Positions 7,937-16,560 are shown, counted from the first letter of the stretch. The stretch: 35,686 nucleotides of DNA from Limisphaerales bacterium (GCA_003159675.1 PLQC01000025.1:1-35686); one strand, 5' to 3'. Numbers and translations are program-made. The notes: generated from the sequence alone by a model not told the origin.

Positions 7937-9646
7937 TCAGTCGGCGCTCTTGCTCCAGTCCCACGGCTTGCCGGTGTCCCAGAAGGACCAGTCGGGAATT
8001 TTGTCCTTAGCCACGGTCACGGGAGTCTTGAGGAAGTTGCTCGGGGTCTCCTGAAAGTCCGAATCCTGCACGATGGTCGGCGTGATGAAGACAAGCAGAT
8101 TTTGTTTTGTGCGCTGCTTGGAATCGCTGCGAAAGGCATAGCCCAGAACCGGTATATCGCCCAGCAACGGCACCTTGGTGTTCTGGGTGGTGAGATCGTC
8201 CGAAACGAGCCCGCCCAGCACCAATGTATTCCCGCTGGGAATCATGACGCGTGTCTCGATTCTCCGAAGGTCATATTCATCCGCCTGGAACAACTGGCCC
8301 GAGATGGTTTTGGAGATCGTATCCGCGTACCTCGACACTTCCGGCACCACCTTGAGATTGATGAAGCTGTTGGCGGAGATGCGCGGGGTCACGTCGAGGA
8401 TAATGCCCAGGTTGGTGTAAGTGATCTGGGAACCGCCGGTTGTATTTGCGGTGCCTGCGGTGACGTTGATGATCGGGGTGGCGCGGACGACTTCGAGGTG
8501 CGCTGTTTCATTGTCCAACGTGACGGCTCGCGGCTCTGAGATCACCTTGGTGTCGGAATTCTGGTTCAGGAAGGAGACGACGGCATTGACGCCATCCGCG
8601 TTCAGGAAGGCAGTGGCCGGACTGAAGAAGCTGCCCCTGGCCAGGCTGCCAATCACCTGGGGATTGGAAAGAAGGCCGCCGATGATGCCCTGGGACGCCC
8701 CAACCTCTGCTGTCCCCAGGCTAGGATTTGCTGGAATCGCCGCTTGCGCCGGGATGCCCGGCAAGGCATTGTTGCCCACGGTGACGTGTTGCGCGGCGAG
8801 CGTGCCGGCCCAGTTGATGCCTTTCTCCGTGCTGGGGCTTACGACAGTTTCCAGCAATCGCGCTTCGATGAGCACTTGTCTGGTCTGGGTATCGAGGCGC
8901 GCGACCAGTTGATCGACTGCGTCCAATTCCCTTTCCGTGGCGAGTACCACCAATTGGCTGGTGCGCACATCGGCCATCACCTTGCTGCGTTTGTCGATCA
9001 GCGTCGTCTCCACGGCTGCGAGAAGATTGCTTGGGCTGGCGTATTTGAGCTGGATGACCCTCGACTGCAGGGGATCGGGAACCGCGGGATCCTTGATGGT
9101 CACGCGGAAGATTTTTGTTTTGGGATCAGCCACCAACTGCAGGCCATAATTATTGATGAGCGCAGTCAACGCCTGTTCAGCGGTGATGTTTTCCCAGCGG
9201 ATCGAGACGGTGGGTTGGGGGATGGGTCTGCCATCCGGACCCATTTGGCCATAGGAGAGTTTCGGGTCGAGCATGTAGTTTATGTTGGCCTGTCTTGCCA
9301 GATTCTTGATGGCATCGGTCAGGGGCACGTCATCCATGACGATCAGCGGGATGATCGGCGCGGCGGTCGCGTCCGCCACGGTGCTGGTGTCAGTCGCGGC
9401 CTGGACCGCGGCATTGGTTGAAGTGGCGTCGGCGCTCTGGGTGGCGGCATCCGCCGTCGGGGCCGCAGCGTTCGTCAAAGCGGCGCCGGAATTTGCGGCC
9501 GCAACGCCAGCGCTCGTATCGGTTGTCGCGGCGTTGGTTGATGTCGCGGCAGCGTCCGTGGCGGCTAGCGTATAGTTTTGGGCTGACACCGCCACACTAC
9601 CGGCGAGAAGCCCGCTGAACATCATGATGATGATTTTAGCTTTCAT
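7937..9646 (-). CDS. Secretin of type IV pilus / type II secretion (PilQ/GspD-like)
   Basis: The 569-residue protein has a cleavable signal peptide ending near VSAQN (residues 19-23). An Ala/Thr/Ser-rich low-complexity stretch runs to about residue 98. An STN/N0-like domain (IVMDDVPLTDAIKNLARQ) follows, then a secretin_N domain (VIQLKYASPSNLLAAVE) and the C-terminal secretin barrel with VPLLGDIPVLGYAFRS and NLLVFITPTIV. It would form the outer-membrane gate. It lacks the AMIN domains and several N domains of longer PilQ proteins, and no pilotin gene is seen. It is preceded by its own sigma-54-like element at 9707-9722, separate from the pilMNOP unit, and ends at the terminator at 7872-7899. 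Confidence 0.92.
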   Translation of the reverse strand: MKAKIIIMMFSGLLAGSVAVSAQNYTLAATDAAATSTNAATTDTSAGVAAANSGAALTNAAAPTADAATQSADATSTNAAVQAATDTSTVADATAAPIIPLIVMDDVPLTDAIKNLARQANINYMLDPKLSYGQMGPDGRPIPQPTVSIRWENITAEQALTALINNYGLQLVADPKTKIFRVTIKDPAVPDPLQSRVIQLKYASPSNLLAAVETTLIDKRSKVMADVRTSQLVVLATERELDAVDQLVARLDTQTRQVLIEARLLETVVSPSTEKGINWAGTLAAQHVTVGNNALPGIPAQAAIPANPSLGTAEVGASQGIIGGLLSNPQVIGSLARGSFFSPATAFLNADGVNAVVSFLNQNSDTKVISEPRAVTLDNETAHLEVVRATPIINVTAGTANTTGGSQITYTNLGIILDVTPRISANSFINLKVVPEVSRYADTISKTISGQLFQADEYDLRRIETRVMIPSGNTLVLGGLVSDDLTTQNTKVPLLGDIPVLGYAFRSDSKQRTKQNLLVFITPTIVQDSDFQETPSNFLKTPVTVAKDKIPDWSFWDTGKPWDWSKSAD

Positions 9647-9706
9647 GTTTTTGCTCTTGTTCCTGTTTTGCCCAAAAAGGGTGAATCACTTTCCGGGGGC
9701 GTGTTC

Positions 9707-9722
9707 AGCAGCCGAGGTGCCA
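9707..9722 (-). promoter_or_regulatory. Candidate sigma-54 promoter of the secretin gene
   Basis: On the - strand this reads TGGCACCTCGGCTGCT. It matches the -24 box TGGCAC exactly and the -12 box as TGC(T), with the obligatory GG-N10-GC spacing. A transcript would begin near 9696 and give about a 50-base leader. Three similar elements lie before other units of the cluster. Confidence 0.6.
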
Positions 9723-9781
9723 AGGTTGGGCGGGAAAGAATTTTTGGATTTTGGTAAAAAAATCAACTAACGGAGAAAGGG

Positions 9782-9804
9782 TGTTGTCCATCATTGGGAC
9801 AACA
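9782..9804. promoter_or_regulatory. Perfect dyad upstream of secretin promoter
   Basis: TGTTGTCC (9782-9789) and GGACAACA (9797-9804) form an 8-base inverted repeat around seven bases. No T-run follows at once on either strand. Its centre lies about 85 bases upstream of the sigma-54 -12 box, a usual distance for an enhancer-binding activator site. It could instead be a weak processing or termination hairpin after the pilP-like gene, which ends at 9864. Confidence 0.45.
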
Positions 9805-9863
9805 AACACTCTGTGGCGCCTTCGTGCCCGTTGCACGACAGGTCAGTGAGTGTTTTCAGGGCA

Positions 9864-10319
9864 TCAGTCGCGGAGGTGCAGTTCCCGGCGTTCGCCACCG
9901 ACGACCTCAACGACAGCCGATTCTCCCTTGATTTCGATGCAATGGATTCGGACGCGACCGGCGACGGTATTGATCTCATTGGTTTCGCCTTCAGCCATGG
10001 TGCGACCATTGATCATCGCCAGTTTATGATCGGGAGTGCCGCCGATGCCGTTTAGAACAAGTGCTTCGGCCGCCGCGGAAGGGGTTTGTGTGAGAGCCGT
10101 TGAGGCGGCGCCATGAAAGGAATTGGGGAAGAATGGATCACGTCCTTCCTGTGGGGCGGCGGGGATACTGAAAGTGGATTGGGGAATGTCATTCGTTCCG
10201 CTCATTTGCGCGTCGGATTTGCGTTTGATCTCCGGGGGGGCAGCGAGGACGGCCATTATTGCGAAGAACATCACCGCCAGAAGGGACGCACCGGAAACAG
10301 AATGAAATGGGTTTTTCAT
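9864..10319 (-). CDS. PilP/GspC-like periplasmic protein
   Basis: The 151-residue protein has an N-terminal hydrophobic segment (about 10-28) with no lipobox Cys. A linker contains GRDPFFPNSF, typical of PilP-type proteins. The C-terminal HR/PilP beta-domain has LVLNGIGGTPDHKLAMING, then GETNEINTVAGRVRIHCI, then VEVVGGERRELHL. In type IV pilus systems PilP links the PilNO inner-membrane complex with the secretin. Its start overlaps the end of the pilO-like gene as ATGA (10316-10319), and the order pilM-N-O-P is the canonical one. The absence of a lipid-modified Cys brings it closer to GspC-like anchoring. Confidence 0.75.
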   Translation of the reverse strand: MKNPFHSVSGASLLAVMFFAIMAVLAAPPEIKRKSDAQMSGTNDIPQSTFSIPAAPQEGRDPFFPNSFHGAASTALTQTPSAAAEALVLNGIGGTPDHKLAMINGRTMAEGETNEINTVAGRVRIHCIEIKGESAVVEVVGGERRELHLRD

Positions 10320-10915
10320 GGAGTGTTGGCCGGATGGGATCCATCAGGATGGACAAGGCACACGATGTCCATCCTGAATGCCAGCTTGTCTTTTTCCTCC
10401 GGCCCCGACGCTGAAGCTGGAACCAATTCGAGATTCAAAATGCGGGAGGAAGGAAACTGGTTTTCAAAATCGGCGATAAATTTGCCCAGATCATGGTAGT
10501 GCGCAGTTCCGGAGATGGTCATGGTGACCTGCTTGTAGGGAAACTTGGGCAGCAGATTCACGTCCACGGCCATTCCAGCCGAGTCAAATTGTGGAATCTC
10601 GATTTTGTGGCGAAGCTTGAACTTGCGGATGGAATTGACCATGGCGGAATAGAGATCGCCGGAAACCATGTCCTCTTCCTCAGTTGCCAGCGTTTTACTG
10701 ACGGAGAGGAGATCTTCCTCCAATTCTTTGCTGTGCTTGATGGTATCCTGAATTTGCGACAATTTGGTTAACGCCACATTTCGTTGATCGTCGATTTTCT
10801 TCAGGTTCTCCTGCTGGTAACGGATCAGGCTGTACCACAGACCGACCACGACCAGGAGCGTCATCAATGCGACGAGGATGACCTGGTTTCTCTTGTCTTT
10901 GGAAAGCCTGCTCAT
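10316..10915 (-). CDS. pilO: PilO-like inner-membrane assembly protein
   Basis: The 199-residue protein has a short basic N-terminus and one TM helix (about 12-30, VILVALMTLLVVVGLWYSL). A coiled-coil region follows (about 32-80), then a ferredoxin-like fold with FPYKQVTMTISGTAHYHDLG near residue 125, which matches the PilO core (sequence for GTY..L..FL). PilO dimerises with PilN in the inner membrane to form the alignment complex. It overlaps both neighbours by ATGA (10912-10915 and 10316-10319), so the operon is tightly coupled. Confidence 0.85.
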   Translation of the reverse strand: MSRLSKDKRNQVILVALMTLLVVVGLWYSLIRYQQENLKKIDDQRNVALTKLSQIQDTIKHSKELEEDLLSVSKTLATEEEDMVSGDLYSAMVNSIRKFKLRHKIEIPQFDSAGMAVDVNLLPKFPYKQVTMTISGTAHYHDLGKFIADFENQFPSSRILNLELVPASASGPEEKDKLAFRMDIVCLVHPDGSHPANTP

Positions 10916-11580
10916 CTCGTTTTCTCCGGGAAACGGGCTCCAACCGTGAAAAGGACAAACGGTTTTCCGTCCGGACCCGTTTGTGGCGAACCCAGGGCAG
11001 TCAGGCGAAACCCGCCTCCTTTTCCGAGGGCGTACTGGAAATAGGGCGCGCTCGACAAGGCATCCTGATACTTGCTGACCCCGTCGCCTGAAGTGGGGCT
11101 GCTGTCTCTGGCATTGAGTGTCAGGACAATTTTTTCCGTTGTAGTCGCCGGCTTGCCGCTCGAGTGGCCGGTGTCGTCCTTCGGTTTGGTTTCCTCGGTC
11201 ATTGTGTACGACTGATCGATCTTGAGCCGCAGCAACTGGACGTTGTTCACGGTGGTTTTTTGGAGGGCATCGAGGAGATTGCCAACCAGGAAGCGATTGA
11301 CTGCCAATCGATGGAGAGCCTGCAGTTTCTGTTTGTCGTCCTCGATCTTTCTTTGGTTTTCGAGAATCTGGCGATACTCATTGGTGCGCGAGCTGAGATT
11401 GTTCTCAAACCCATTCAAGTCGCCTTTCACAATCATCGTCTTGACCAACAAGGAACTGCTCCAGACCAAAATGAGCATGACGGCAACCACTCCGGCCAGG
11501 ACGAGTCGTTTCACCGGATCGCGGCGGCGCTGCCCTTCAAGGGCCTGAGCATCTGCCAGCAAATTGATGCGGATCGGCAT
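10912..11580 (-). CDS. pilN: PilN-like inner-membrane assembly protein
   Basis: The 222-residue protein starts MPIRINLL, the short cytoplasmic INLL motif that binds PilM. A TM helix follows (about 27-46), then a coiled coil (about 55-90) and a C-terminal fimbrial-assembly fold. Residues 131-148, rich in Lys, Thr and Ser, form an insertion in the periplasmic domain. It starts three bases after the pilM-like stop, consistent with the canonical pilM-N-O order. Confidence 0.88.
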   Translation of the reverse strand: MPIRINLLADAQALEGQRRRDPVKRLVLAGVVAVMLILVWSSSLLVKTMIVKGDLNGFENNLSSRTNEYRQILENQRKIEDDKQKLQALHRLAVNRFLVGNLLDALQKTTVNNVQLLRLKIDQSYTMTEETKPKDDTGHSSGKPATTTEKIVLTLNARDSSPTSGDGVSKYQDALSSAPYFQYALGKGGGFRLTALGSPQTGPDGKPFVLFTVGARFPEKTR

Positions 11581-11583
11581 GAT

Positions 11584-12660
11584 TCAGAGGGCGGTCAATG
11601 CCGCGCCGATTGCGACGGTGAGTTGCGGCGCGATGTGTTCGAGCTCCGCTGTTTGCTCCGGTGACAGCGCCAGCTTCAACGTTGTCGTGGGGTTCCAGGT
11701 CCTGCAGTCTGCCATCAGTTGGCGCCGCAAGGTTTCCACGACAAAGTCTGACCGCGATGAACCGCCCGAGAGGAACACCTGGGACACCGGACGGTCGTGC
11801 TGGTGTTCAAAGAAGTCGAGGGAAGCGCGTAATTCACGGCCGAGAGGAGTGAGCAACGGTTCAAGCTGGCTTTGAACTTCATTCGCCATGCCGATTTTGA
11901 TTCCTTCCGCTTCGGCATAGGTGATGTTCATCGCCTCGGCGAGACCTGCGGTGAGCCGGTCTCCGCCGATGGCGACAACCCGGTTTAAGATCAGGTCCTT
12001 TTCTTTCAGGATCGAGATGGAGGAAGACTTGAAACCAATATCGACGAGGGCCACCGACTCCTTCTCAAAAACCTCCGGCAGCGCCCTCTCGAAGGCATTG
12101 ATGGGGCCAATGACACCGGGCACGATGTGGTCGGGGATGAAACCGGCATTCCTGGCTGCCAGGACGAAATCATCGATCAGTTGGTTCTTTGCGCTGGCCA
12201 CCAGGACCTTTTGCTTTTGCTGGCCGGGGGGGCCTTTTGTCGATTCATTTGGCTTGGATTGCGGTGCCGGCGAGGCGACCTGACAATCGAAAACGTAGCC
12301 GGACATATCCTGCTGCAGATAAACCCTGGAGTTGTTTTTCAAGACCAGACGCATGTCTTCGACGGGCATGGAAGGCATCTCCACGTGTCTGACCAGGGCA
12401 TCCGAAACTCCCAACGTCAGGGTCAGCCATTTGCATTTGCAATCCAACGCATGGCTCACCGCCTTGAGATGTTCGGTGAGCAAATCGACCGGGAGGGTCT
12501 TTTCAAAAATAGGCGCATCCAAGAGAAGATAGCCGCACAGGGCAAAACCATCGCCGCGCCGCTGCATATGGACGGCTTTGGTGGTGCGACCGCCCAGATC
12601 AACTGCCAACATCTGGTCGCGTCTCTTTCGTGCTCCGCTATCCCCGAATGGCAACGCCAT
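11584..12660 (-). CDS. pilM: PilM-like actin-fold assembly ATPase
   Basis: The 358-residue cytoplasmic protein has actin/FtsA-fold nucleotide motifs. Phosphate 1 is LAVDLGGRTTKAV (about residues 18-30), phosphate 2 is ALVDIGFKSSSISIL, and the adenosine motif is VFLSGGSSRSDFV. The sequence VVAIGGDRLTAGLAEAMNITYAEAE is typical of PilM. It would bind ATP and the N-terminus of PilN. It is the first gene of the pilMNOP unit, with a sigma-54-like element at 12755-12770. The ATG at 12660 is used; an internal ATG at 12612 is possible. Confidence 0.9.
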   Translation of the reverse strand: MALPFGDSGARKRRDQMLAVDLGGRTTKAVHMQRRGDGFALCGYLLLDAPIFEKTLPVDLLTEHLKAVSHALDCKCKWLTLTLGVSDALVRHVEMPSMPVEDMRLVLKNNSRVYLQQDMSGYVFDCQVASPAPQSKPNESTKGPPGQQKQKVLVASAKNQLIDDFVLAARNAGFIPDHIVPGVIGPINAFERALPEVFEKESVALVDIGFKSSSISILKEKDLILNRVVAIGGDRLTAGLAEAMNITYAEAEGIKIGMANEVQSQLEPLLTPLGRELRASLDFFEHQHDRPVSQVFLSGGSSRSDFVVETLRRQLMADCRTWNPTTTLKLALSPEQTAELEHIAPQLTVAIGAALTAL

Positions 12661-12754
12661 AGTCGTAGTCGTGTCTTTATCCAGTTAGCAACGTGATTGC
12701 AAGCAGCATCTCACGCGGATGCATCGGTACGAACCTTAAACAAGCAGGTTGCAA

Positions 12755-12770
12755 AGCAGTCGGCGTTCCA
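12755..12770 (-). promoter_or_regulatory. Candidate sigma-54 promoter of the pilMNOP unit
   Basis: On the - strand this reads TGGAACGCCGACTGCT. The -24 box differs from TGGCAC by one base, and GG-N10-GC spacing is kept. It lies in the 179-base gap between the secreted-protein gene (ending at 12840) and pilM (starting at 12660). The leader would be about 84 bases. Confidence 0.5.
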
Positions 12771-12839
12771 TGGCGGCTGACGGCCCTTCCCGGGGCGGGA
12801 ATGTGCCTTACGGAAGCGACAGAGTGTCACCGGGGTGTC

Positions 12840-13490
12840 TCAGCTTTTGTCAGAAAGCGGGGTGATTTCGAGCCTGCCACCTTCGTTCGTACGCAAGCTC
12901 GCCAGCAGCACTCTCAAGACATAGCGGCCGGCGTCGAAGTATTTGGGGCTGGAAATGAGATTGAACTCCATGACTCCGGCTCGCGAGGGAATGAACACGA
13001 TACGCGCTGCTTGTTCCGCTCCGCCGGAGTTGACCCACCGAAGTTCGTAGGCCTGGCCGGCGTGACTCCCGGCGAATTCCGAGGTCTGATCCGTAACGAT
13101 TGCGCCAGGGTACCGGCTGAGAGCGAGGTTGCGCCAGGAATCGGTCCCCGATTGGTCCGACGCGTCGGGCGAAGGATCCATGAAGTGGAACGAGATGAAG
13201 CAGGTGTCATGGGCGTCGGAAAACACCATTTTCTGCGGATCCGACGCATCCACCCGATAACCTTCCGGCACGGTCAGGGCAAATTGATTCGTTCCGAGGG
13301 TCAGGTAAACGCGCCGCACCTGCCTGTCATTTGAGGTTCCGAGGAACTCCTCGTTCCTCAAGGCGACCTGGAGAGGCGGCTTGTTGGTGACGTCCTCCGT
13401 GTCCGCCGGATCCGCGAAGGCGTGGGTAGCGGAAAGGCACAAGCCTGGGAGAATGATTGCCAGCAGATGACTTGCTCTATGGAACGACAT
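12840..13490 (-). CDS. Secreted protein of unknown function in the pilus cluster
   Basis: The 216-residue protein (from the ATG at 13490) has a signal peptide whose h-region is HLLAIILPGLCLSATHAFA, with a likely cleavage after AFA. The mature part is beta-rich with no known motif: YLTLGTNQFALTVPEGYR, then CFISFHFMDP, then YELRWVNSGG. The phrase on fitness of the residues after YLTLGTNQ suggests a PsbP/Mog1-like or similar sandwich fold, but this is a weak impression. The start overlaps the end of the PilX-like gene by 14 bases, so it belongs to the prepilin operon. It may be a periplasmic accessory or adhesin partner of the large pilin. Function is unknown. Confidence 0.75.
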   Translation of the reverse strand: MSFHRASHLLAIILPGLCLSATHAFADPADTEDVTNKPPLQVALRNEEFLGTSNDRQVRRVYLTLGTNQFALTVPEGYRVDASDPQKMVFSDAHDTCFISFHFMDPSPDASDQSGTDSWRNLALSRYPGAIVTDQTSEFAGSHAGQAYELRWVNSGGAEQAARIVFIPSRAGVMEFNLISSPKYFDAGRYVLRVLLASLRTNEGGRLEITPLSDKS

Positions 13491-15336
13491 TATAGTTGAT
13501 TGTTCCAGGAGGGGGGACGGCCCAATTGTATCGCAAGGCCACAAGGGCATTGGGGATGCCCGGAGGGACTTTGGTGGGGTCCGAGAAATTAAGATCGTAG
13601 CTGAATTTCCGGGTGGGCGGTTCGTAGTACGTGCCTGGATTGACAAATTTGCTTGTGGCTCGCGTGCTATTGTACAAATTGATGATGGAGGTATTGAGCC
13701 ACAGCGTGGAACTGCTCCAATCCTCGAGCAGGCGCGGGAGGTTGTGGACGCCGCCGCTGAAATTCATGCTGTCGGTGCCGGTGGAAGGAACGATGCCGGT
13801 GACGATGGCGGCATTCACGGTATCGGCGCTGGCGGCGTTCCAGGCGCTGGCACTGGTGGAAAAGCCGCTGGTAAGGCTGTTGCGATCGTTGAAGCTCGAC
13901 GAGAGAATTGTCAATGCATCAGAAATCAGCGCGCAGGGAACGGTTCCCGCCGAGGTATTGTTGGTGCCGAGAAGGCTGGAGTTTGTCTGATTGTAGTTGC
14001 CCCACACATAGAGCGGGTTGGGGGTGGCGACCGACCATCCCTCGGCTCCGTTGGAAGGAGGTGCGATCCCGTTCGTGAGCCGGACGACGGCGAGCTGCCC
14101 CGCTGTCACCGTGCGGTTGTCCGCGACGTAGAGAATGGTCGGGTAGGTGCCGGAAGTGAACTTCGTATGGCCTGGCCCCATGATGTTCACGTTCGTGCTC
14201 ATCCAGTTTGCATAACTGCCCACATCGATTTGCGTGGTGAGATTGGTTTTATTTTCTCGCCCATCAAAAAAGCGGTTGGTGAGGGTAAGGAAAGGAAGGT
14301 TTGTAGCCAGGATGGCCACATTCGTGCCATACGAGGGTGATTTGTACGGGGTTGGATCGGCGGCGGATACGGACGAGGAGTTGGGCGCCTGCTGGACGAT
14401 ATAATTCACGGTTGTGTTGCTGACCAGCAGAACCACCTGAGCCTGGTTGTAAAGGCGCTGCGATCCCGCCGTTGTCGAGTAGTCGTTCGTGAGGGGCATG
14501 TCGATGATGGAATGTGTGTTCGTCATGGGCAGCGCCAGTTGAAGGGTGGCGATGTTGGTGACGTAATTGGTCGGGGTGCCGGCAAAAGTGGTGTTCCAAC
14601 CGCTGTTGAAATTGTAAGCGTTTCCATAACTGGCGCCGTTGTCGGTGGGTGCTGAAATTGTGCCGGACGCGGTCACCATGGTGTTAAACAGCAGGGTTGC
14701 GCTTGTGCCGACATAAATGTTCGTATTGCAGTGGACGGGCCCGTTCACGGTCATGGTGGCGCACGTGCTGAATTCCAGCAGGCCGTTGTAGAAGATGGCG
14801 TAGGTTGTGAGCGGGACAAGCGCGAGCATCACGTCCTCCTGGCAGGTGCCGATGACCGAGCTGCTTCCATTGCGCCATTGTGCATTCGACATGATGCGAT
14901 AAATTGGGGCGTTGGCAGTGATTCTGCCTGGATAGGCCGCGGGGAGATTGCTCGAATAGATGCCGTTTGTAACCACGTAAGTCGCGTTGTTGTTCCCATT
15001 GCCATCTGAAAACTGAAAATTGCTCCAGAAGGAATCTTCGTTGGGATAACTCGCGCGATACCCGGTCCCCGCTGTCGCCAGATTGTTGGCAACCGTTGCG
15101 GGGCCGCCGCCGGACTGGAAGTCATATTGCATTCGGGCGAACACCTTCTCGACGGCAGCTTCAGCGGCATTTTGACACAGAATAAGCTGGTTGCTGTGGT
15201 TGTTGAGGTTCGCGACGGTATAAGTGCGATTCAAGGTGCTGGCCATGAGCAGCAGACTCACGGCGATGATGACCATCACCATCAAGAGCGCATAGCCGGA
15301 GCGGGTGCAACGTTTGAGGAAAAGTCTCGTTTTCAT
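13477..15336 (-). CDS. Large PilX/GspK-like minor pilin with 570-residue extracellular domain
   Basis: The 619-residue protein has a prepilin signal ending RSG before YALLMVMVIIAVSLLLM. Like PilX and GspK it lacks the Glu at mature position 5. The stem helix continues with NQLILCQNAAEAAVEKVFAR, typical of PilX. After about residue 75 the protein becomes a very long Asn/Thr/Ser-rich beta domain. One part, YNGLLEFSTCATMTVNGPVH with the following residues, resembles a right-handed beta-helix texture. The usual PilX is under 200 residues and GspK about 330, so the extra length suggests a tip or adhesin role. It overlaps the preceding prepilin gene by ATGA (15333-15336) and the next gene by 14 bases. 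The function is inferred from position and stem only. Confidence 0.8.
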   Translation of the reverse strand: MKTRLFLKRCTRSGYALLMVMVIIAVSLLLMASTLNRTYTVANLNNHSNQLILCQNAAEAAVEKVFARMQYDFQSGGGPATVANNLATAGTGYRASYPNEDSFWSNFQFSDGNGNNNATYVVTNGIYSSNLPAAYPGRITANAPIYRIMSNAQWRNGSSSVIGTCQEDVMLALVPLTTYAIFYNGLLEFSTCATMTVNGPVHCNTNIYVGTSATLLFNTMVTASGTISAPTDNGASYGNAYNFNSGWNTTFAGTPTNYVTNIATLQLALPMTNTHSIIDMPLTNDYSTTAGSQRLYNQAQVVLLVSNTTVNYIVQQAPNSSSVSAADPTPYKSPSYGTNVAILATNLPFLTLTNRFFDGRENKTNLTTQIDVGSYANWMSTNVNIMGPGHTKFTSGTYPTILYVADNRTVTAGQLAVVRLTNGIAPPSNGAEGWSVATPNPLYVWGNYNQTNSSLLGTNNTSAGTVPCALISDALTILSSSFNDRNSLTSGFSTSASAWNAASADTVNAAIVTGIVPSTGTDSMNFSGGVHNLPRLLEDWSSSTLWLNTSIINLYNSTRATSKFVNPGTYYEPPTRKFSYDLNFSDPTKVPPGIPNALVALRYNWAVPPPGTINYNVVP

Positions 15337-15986
15337 CGTCCTGGTGGAACATGTGGGGTAACCCTGAATTCCATTTTGTAAAAGTCGTACATGTAGCCGC
15401 TCCCGACCATCGTCAGCGGATATTGGTACTGGAGAAAGCCTAGTGTAAAATGCACCACACGCCTGTCCAACAGGTCGGTGACGGGGTTCCCGTTGAAGTC
15501 CTCGGCGGTGAACGTCAGCGCGCCGCCGTAATAGTTGGTGAGGTTGGAGGCCAGGGTGGTGGCGCCGGCGTCCCCGGTGTGAATGCGCATCAGTTTAGAG
15601 TTGCCCGGGGTGCTGGTATCAAAATAGTAAACGATGTTGGTAGTGTTGTTGGCGACGAGAAAGATTTGGATGGCGGCGCCCTGCTGCAATGAGCCATTGG
15701 AAATCGGGGTAAAAGTGCCTCCTGAATAATTGCCGACACCCCAGATTTGGGCGCTTCGCATGTCGCGCATGATTTGTCCGAAATCCCGACGCGACTGGTC
15801 GCTCGCGCCCAACTTGCTCTCGACAAGCTCGTCCTGTCGCAGGCCGAAGATCTGTCCGTAAACCAGCGCGATGACGACGTAACCAAATACAGCCATCGTG
15901 GTCATCATCTCAACGAGGGTGAGAGCCCGCATCTTTAAAGGATCTCCACCCTCCGCACATTGCCCTTTATTCTGAAGGAGTTTCAT
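15333..15986 (-). CDS. PilW/GspJ-like prepilin
   Basis: The 217-residue protein has a leader ending MRA before LTLVEMMTTMAVFGYVVIAL, with Glu at mature position 5 and Ala rather than Gly at -1; that exchange is frequent in Verrucomicrobia and Planctomycetes. The C-terminal region is beta-rich and ends with YDFYKMEFRVTPHVPPGR. Its size and place between a GspI/PilV-like and a GspK/PilX-like gene suggest the J/W minor pilin. The start at 15986 gives a 20-residue leader; an internal ATG at 15932 would give only MRA. It begins 13 bases after the previous stop. Confidence 0.82.
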   Translation of the reverse strand: MKLLQNKGQCAEGGDPLKMRALTLVEMMTTMAVFGYVVIALVYGQIFGLRQDELVESKLGASDQSRRDFGQIMRDMRSAQIWGVGNYSGGTFTPISNGSLQQGAAIQIFLVANNTTNIVYYFDTSTPGNSKLMRIHTGDAGATTLASNLTNYYGGALTFTAEDFNGNPVTDLLDRRVVHFTLGFLQYQYPLTMVGSGYMYDFYKMEFRVTPHVPPGR

Positions 15987-15999
15987 AAGCGGCCAACTC

Positions 16000-16560
16000 T
16001 TACAGCGTCGAATTGTCCCGATTATCCGGCGCTTCGTAGGTGCAGATGGTGTTGGTATAGAGCCTGGTCGTCGTCCCGGCTCCCGATCCCCAGGTGAACG
16101 GCCAAACCGTGTCCACCCTCACCATTTGCAATTGAACGCCGGTCAACGTGCTCGAACCGGTGTTGTAGTTGAGCATGCGAATGGTGACGTAATTGGTGGC
16201 GGTGACAAAATTTCCTCCCGACGTCGGGAGATCCAGGTAGGTACAGGTGTAACCGGTGTAGGTGTAGTTCGGCGGGTTCGTCGTGAATAGCCGAGAATTG
16301 AGGTTCAAGTTGGTGAAGTCATTCTCGGGTTTCGAAGGATCCCAGACGGCGGCCCGAGCCTGTTCGATTTGTTGGATCGCCAGTGCCTGCGCCGCGAGGG
16401 AATAGCCCGTCCACTGGGCGCGCTTTGTGGATTGCGTATAGGCCATAAACATGCCGCCATAGACGATCGCGACGATGGCGATGGCGATGACCACTTCTGC
16501 CAGTGTGAAGGCAGAGTACTGTCTCCTTGGCTCTAAAGTTTTCGATAAAGTCAGACGCAT
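16000..16560 (-). CDS. PilV/GspI-like prepilin
   Basis: The 186-residue protein has a basic 17-residue leader ending SA before FTLAEVVIAIAIVAIVYGG, with Glu at mature position 5 and Ala at -1. The globular part contains SLAAQALAIQQIEQARAA, the helix continuation common to PilV/GspI proteins, then a beta-rich domain with several Thr and Tyr. It is the first gene of the prepilin operon and has a sigma-54-like element at 16622-16637, about 50 bases before it after the expected start site. It probably nucleates pilus or pseudopilus assembly with the next two genes. Confidence 0.83.
   Translation of the reverse strand: MRLTLSKTLEPRRQYSAFTLAEVVIAIAIVAIVYGGMFMAYTQSTKRAQWTGYSLAAQALAIQQIEQARAAVWDPSKPENDFTNLNLNSRLFTTNPPNYTYTGYTCTYLDLPTSGGNFVTATNYVTIRMLNYNTGSSTLTGVQLQMVRVDTVWPFTWGSGAGTTTRLYTNTICTYEAPDNRDNSTL

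Noticed and set aside
12674-12702. A sigma-70-like pair TTGCAA and TAAAGA just upstream of pilM
   Set aside because: Both boxes match poorly and the start would lie about seven bases before the ATG; the sigma-54-like element upstream is a better candidate.
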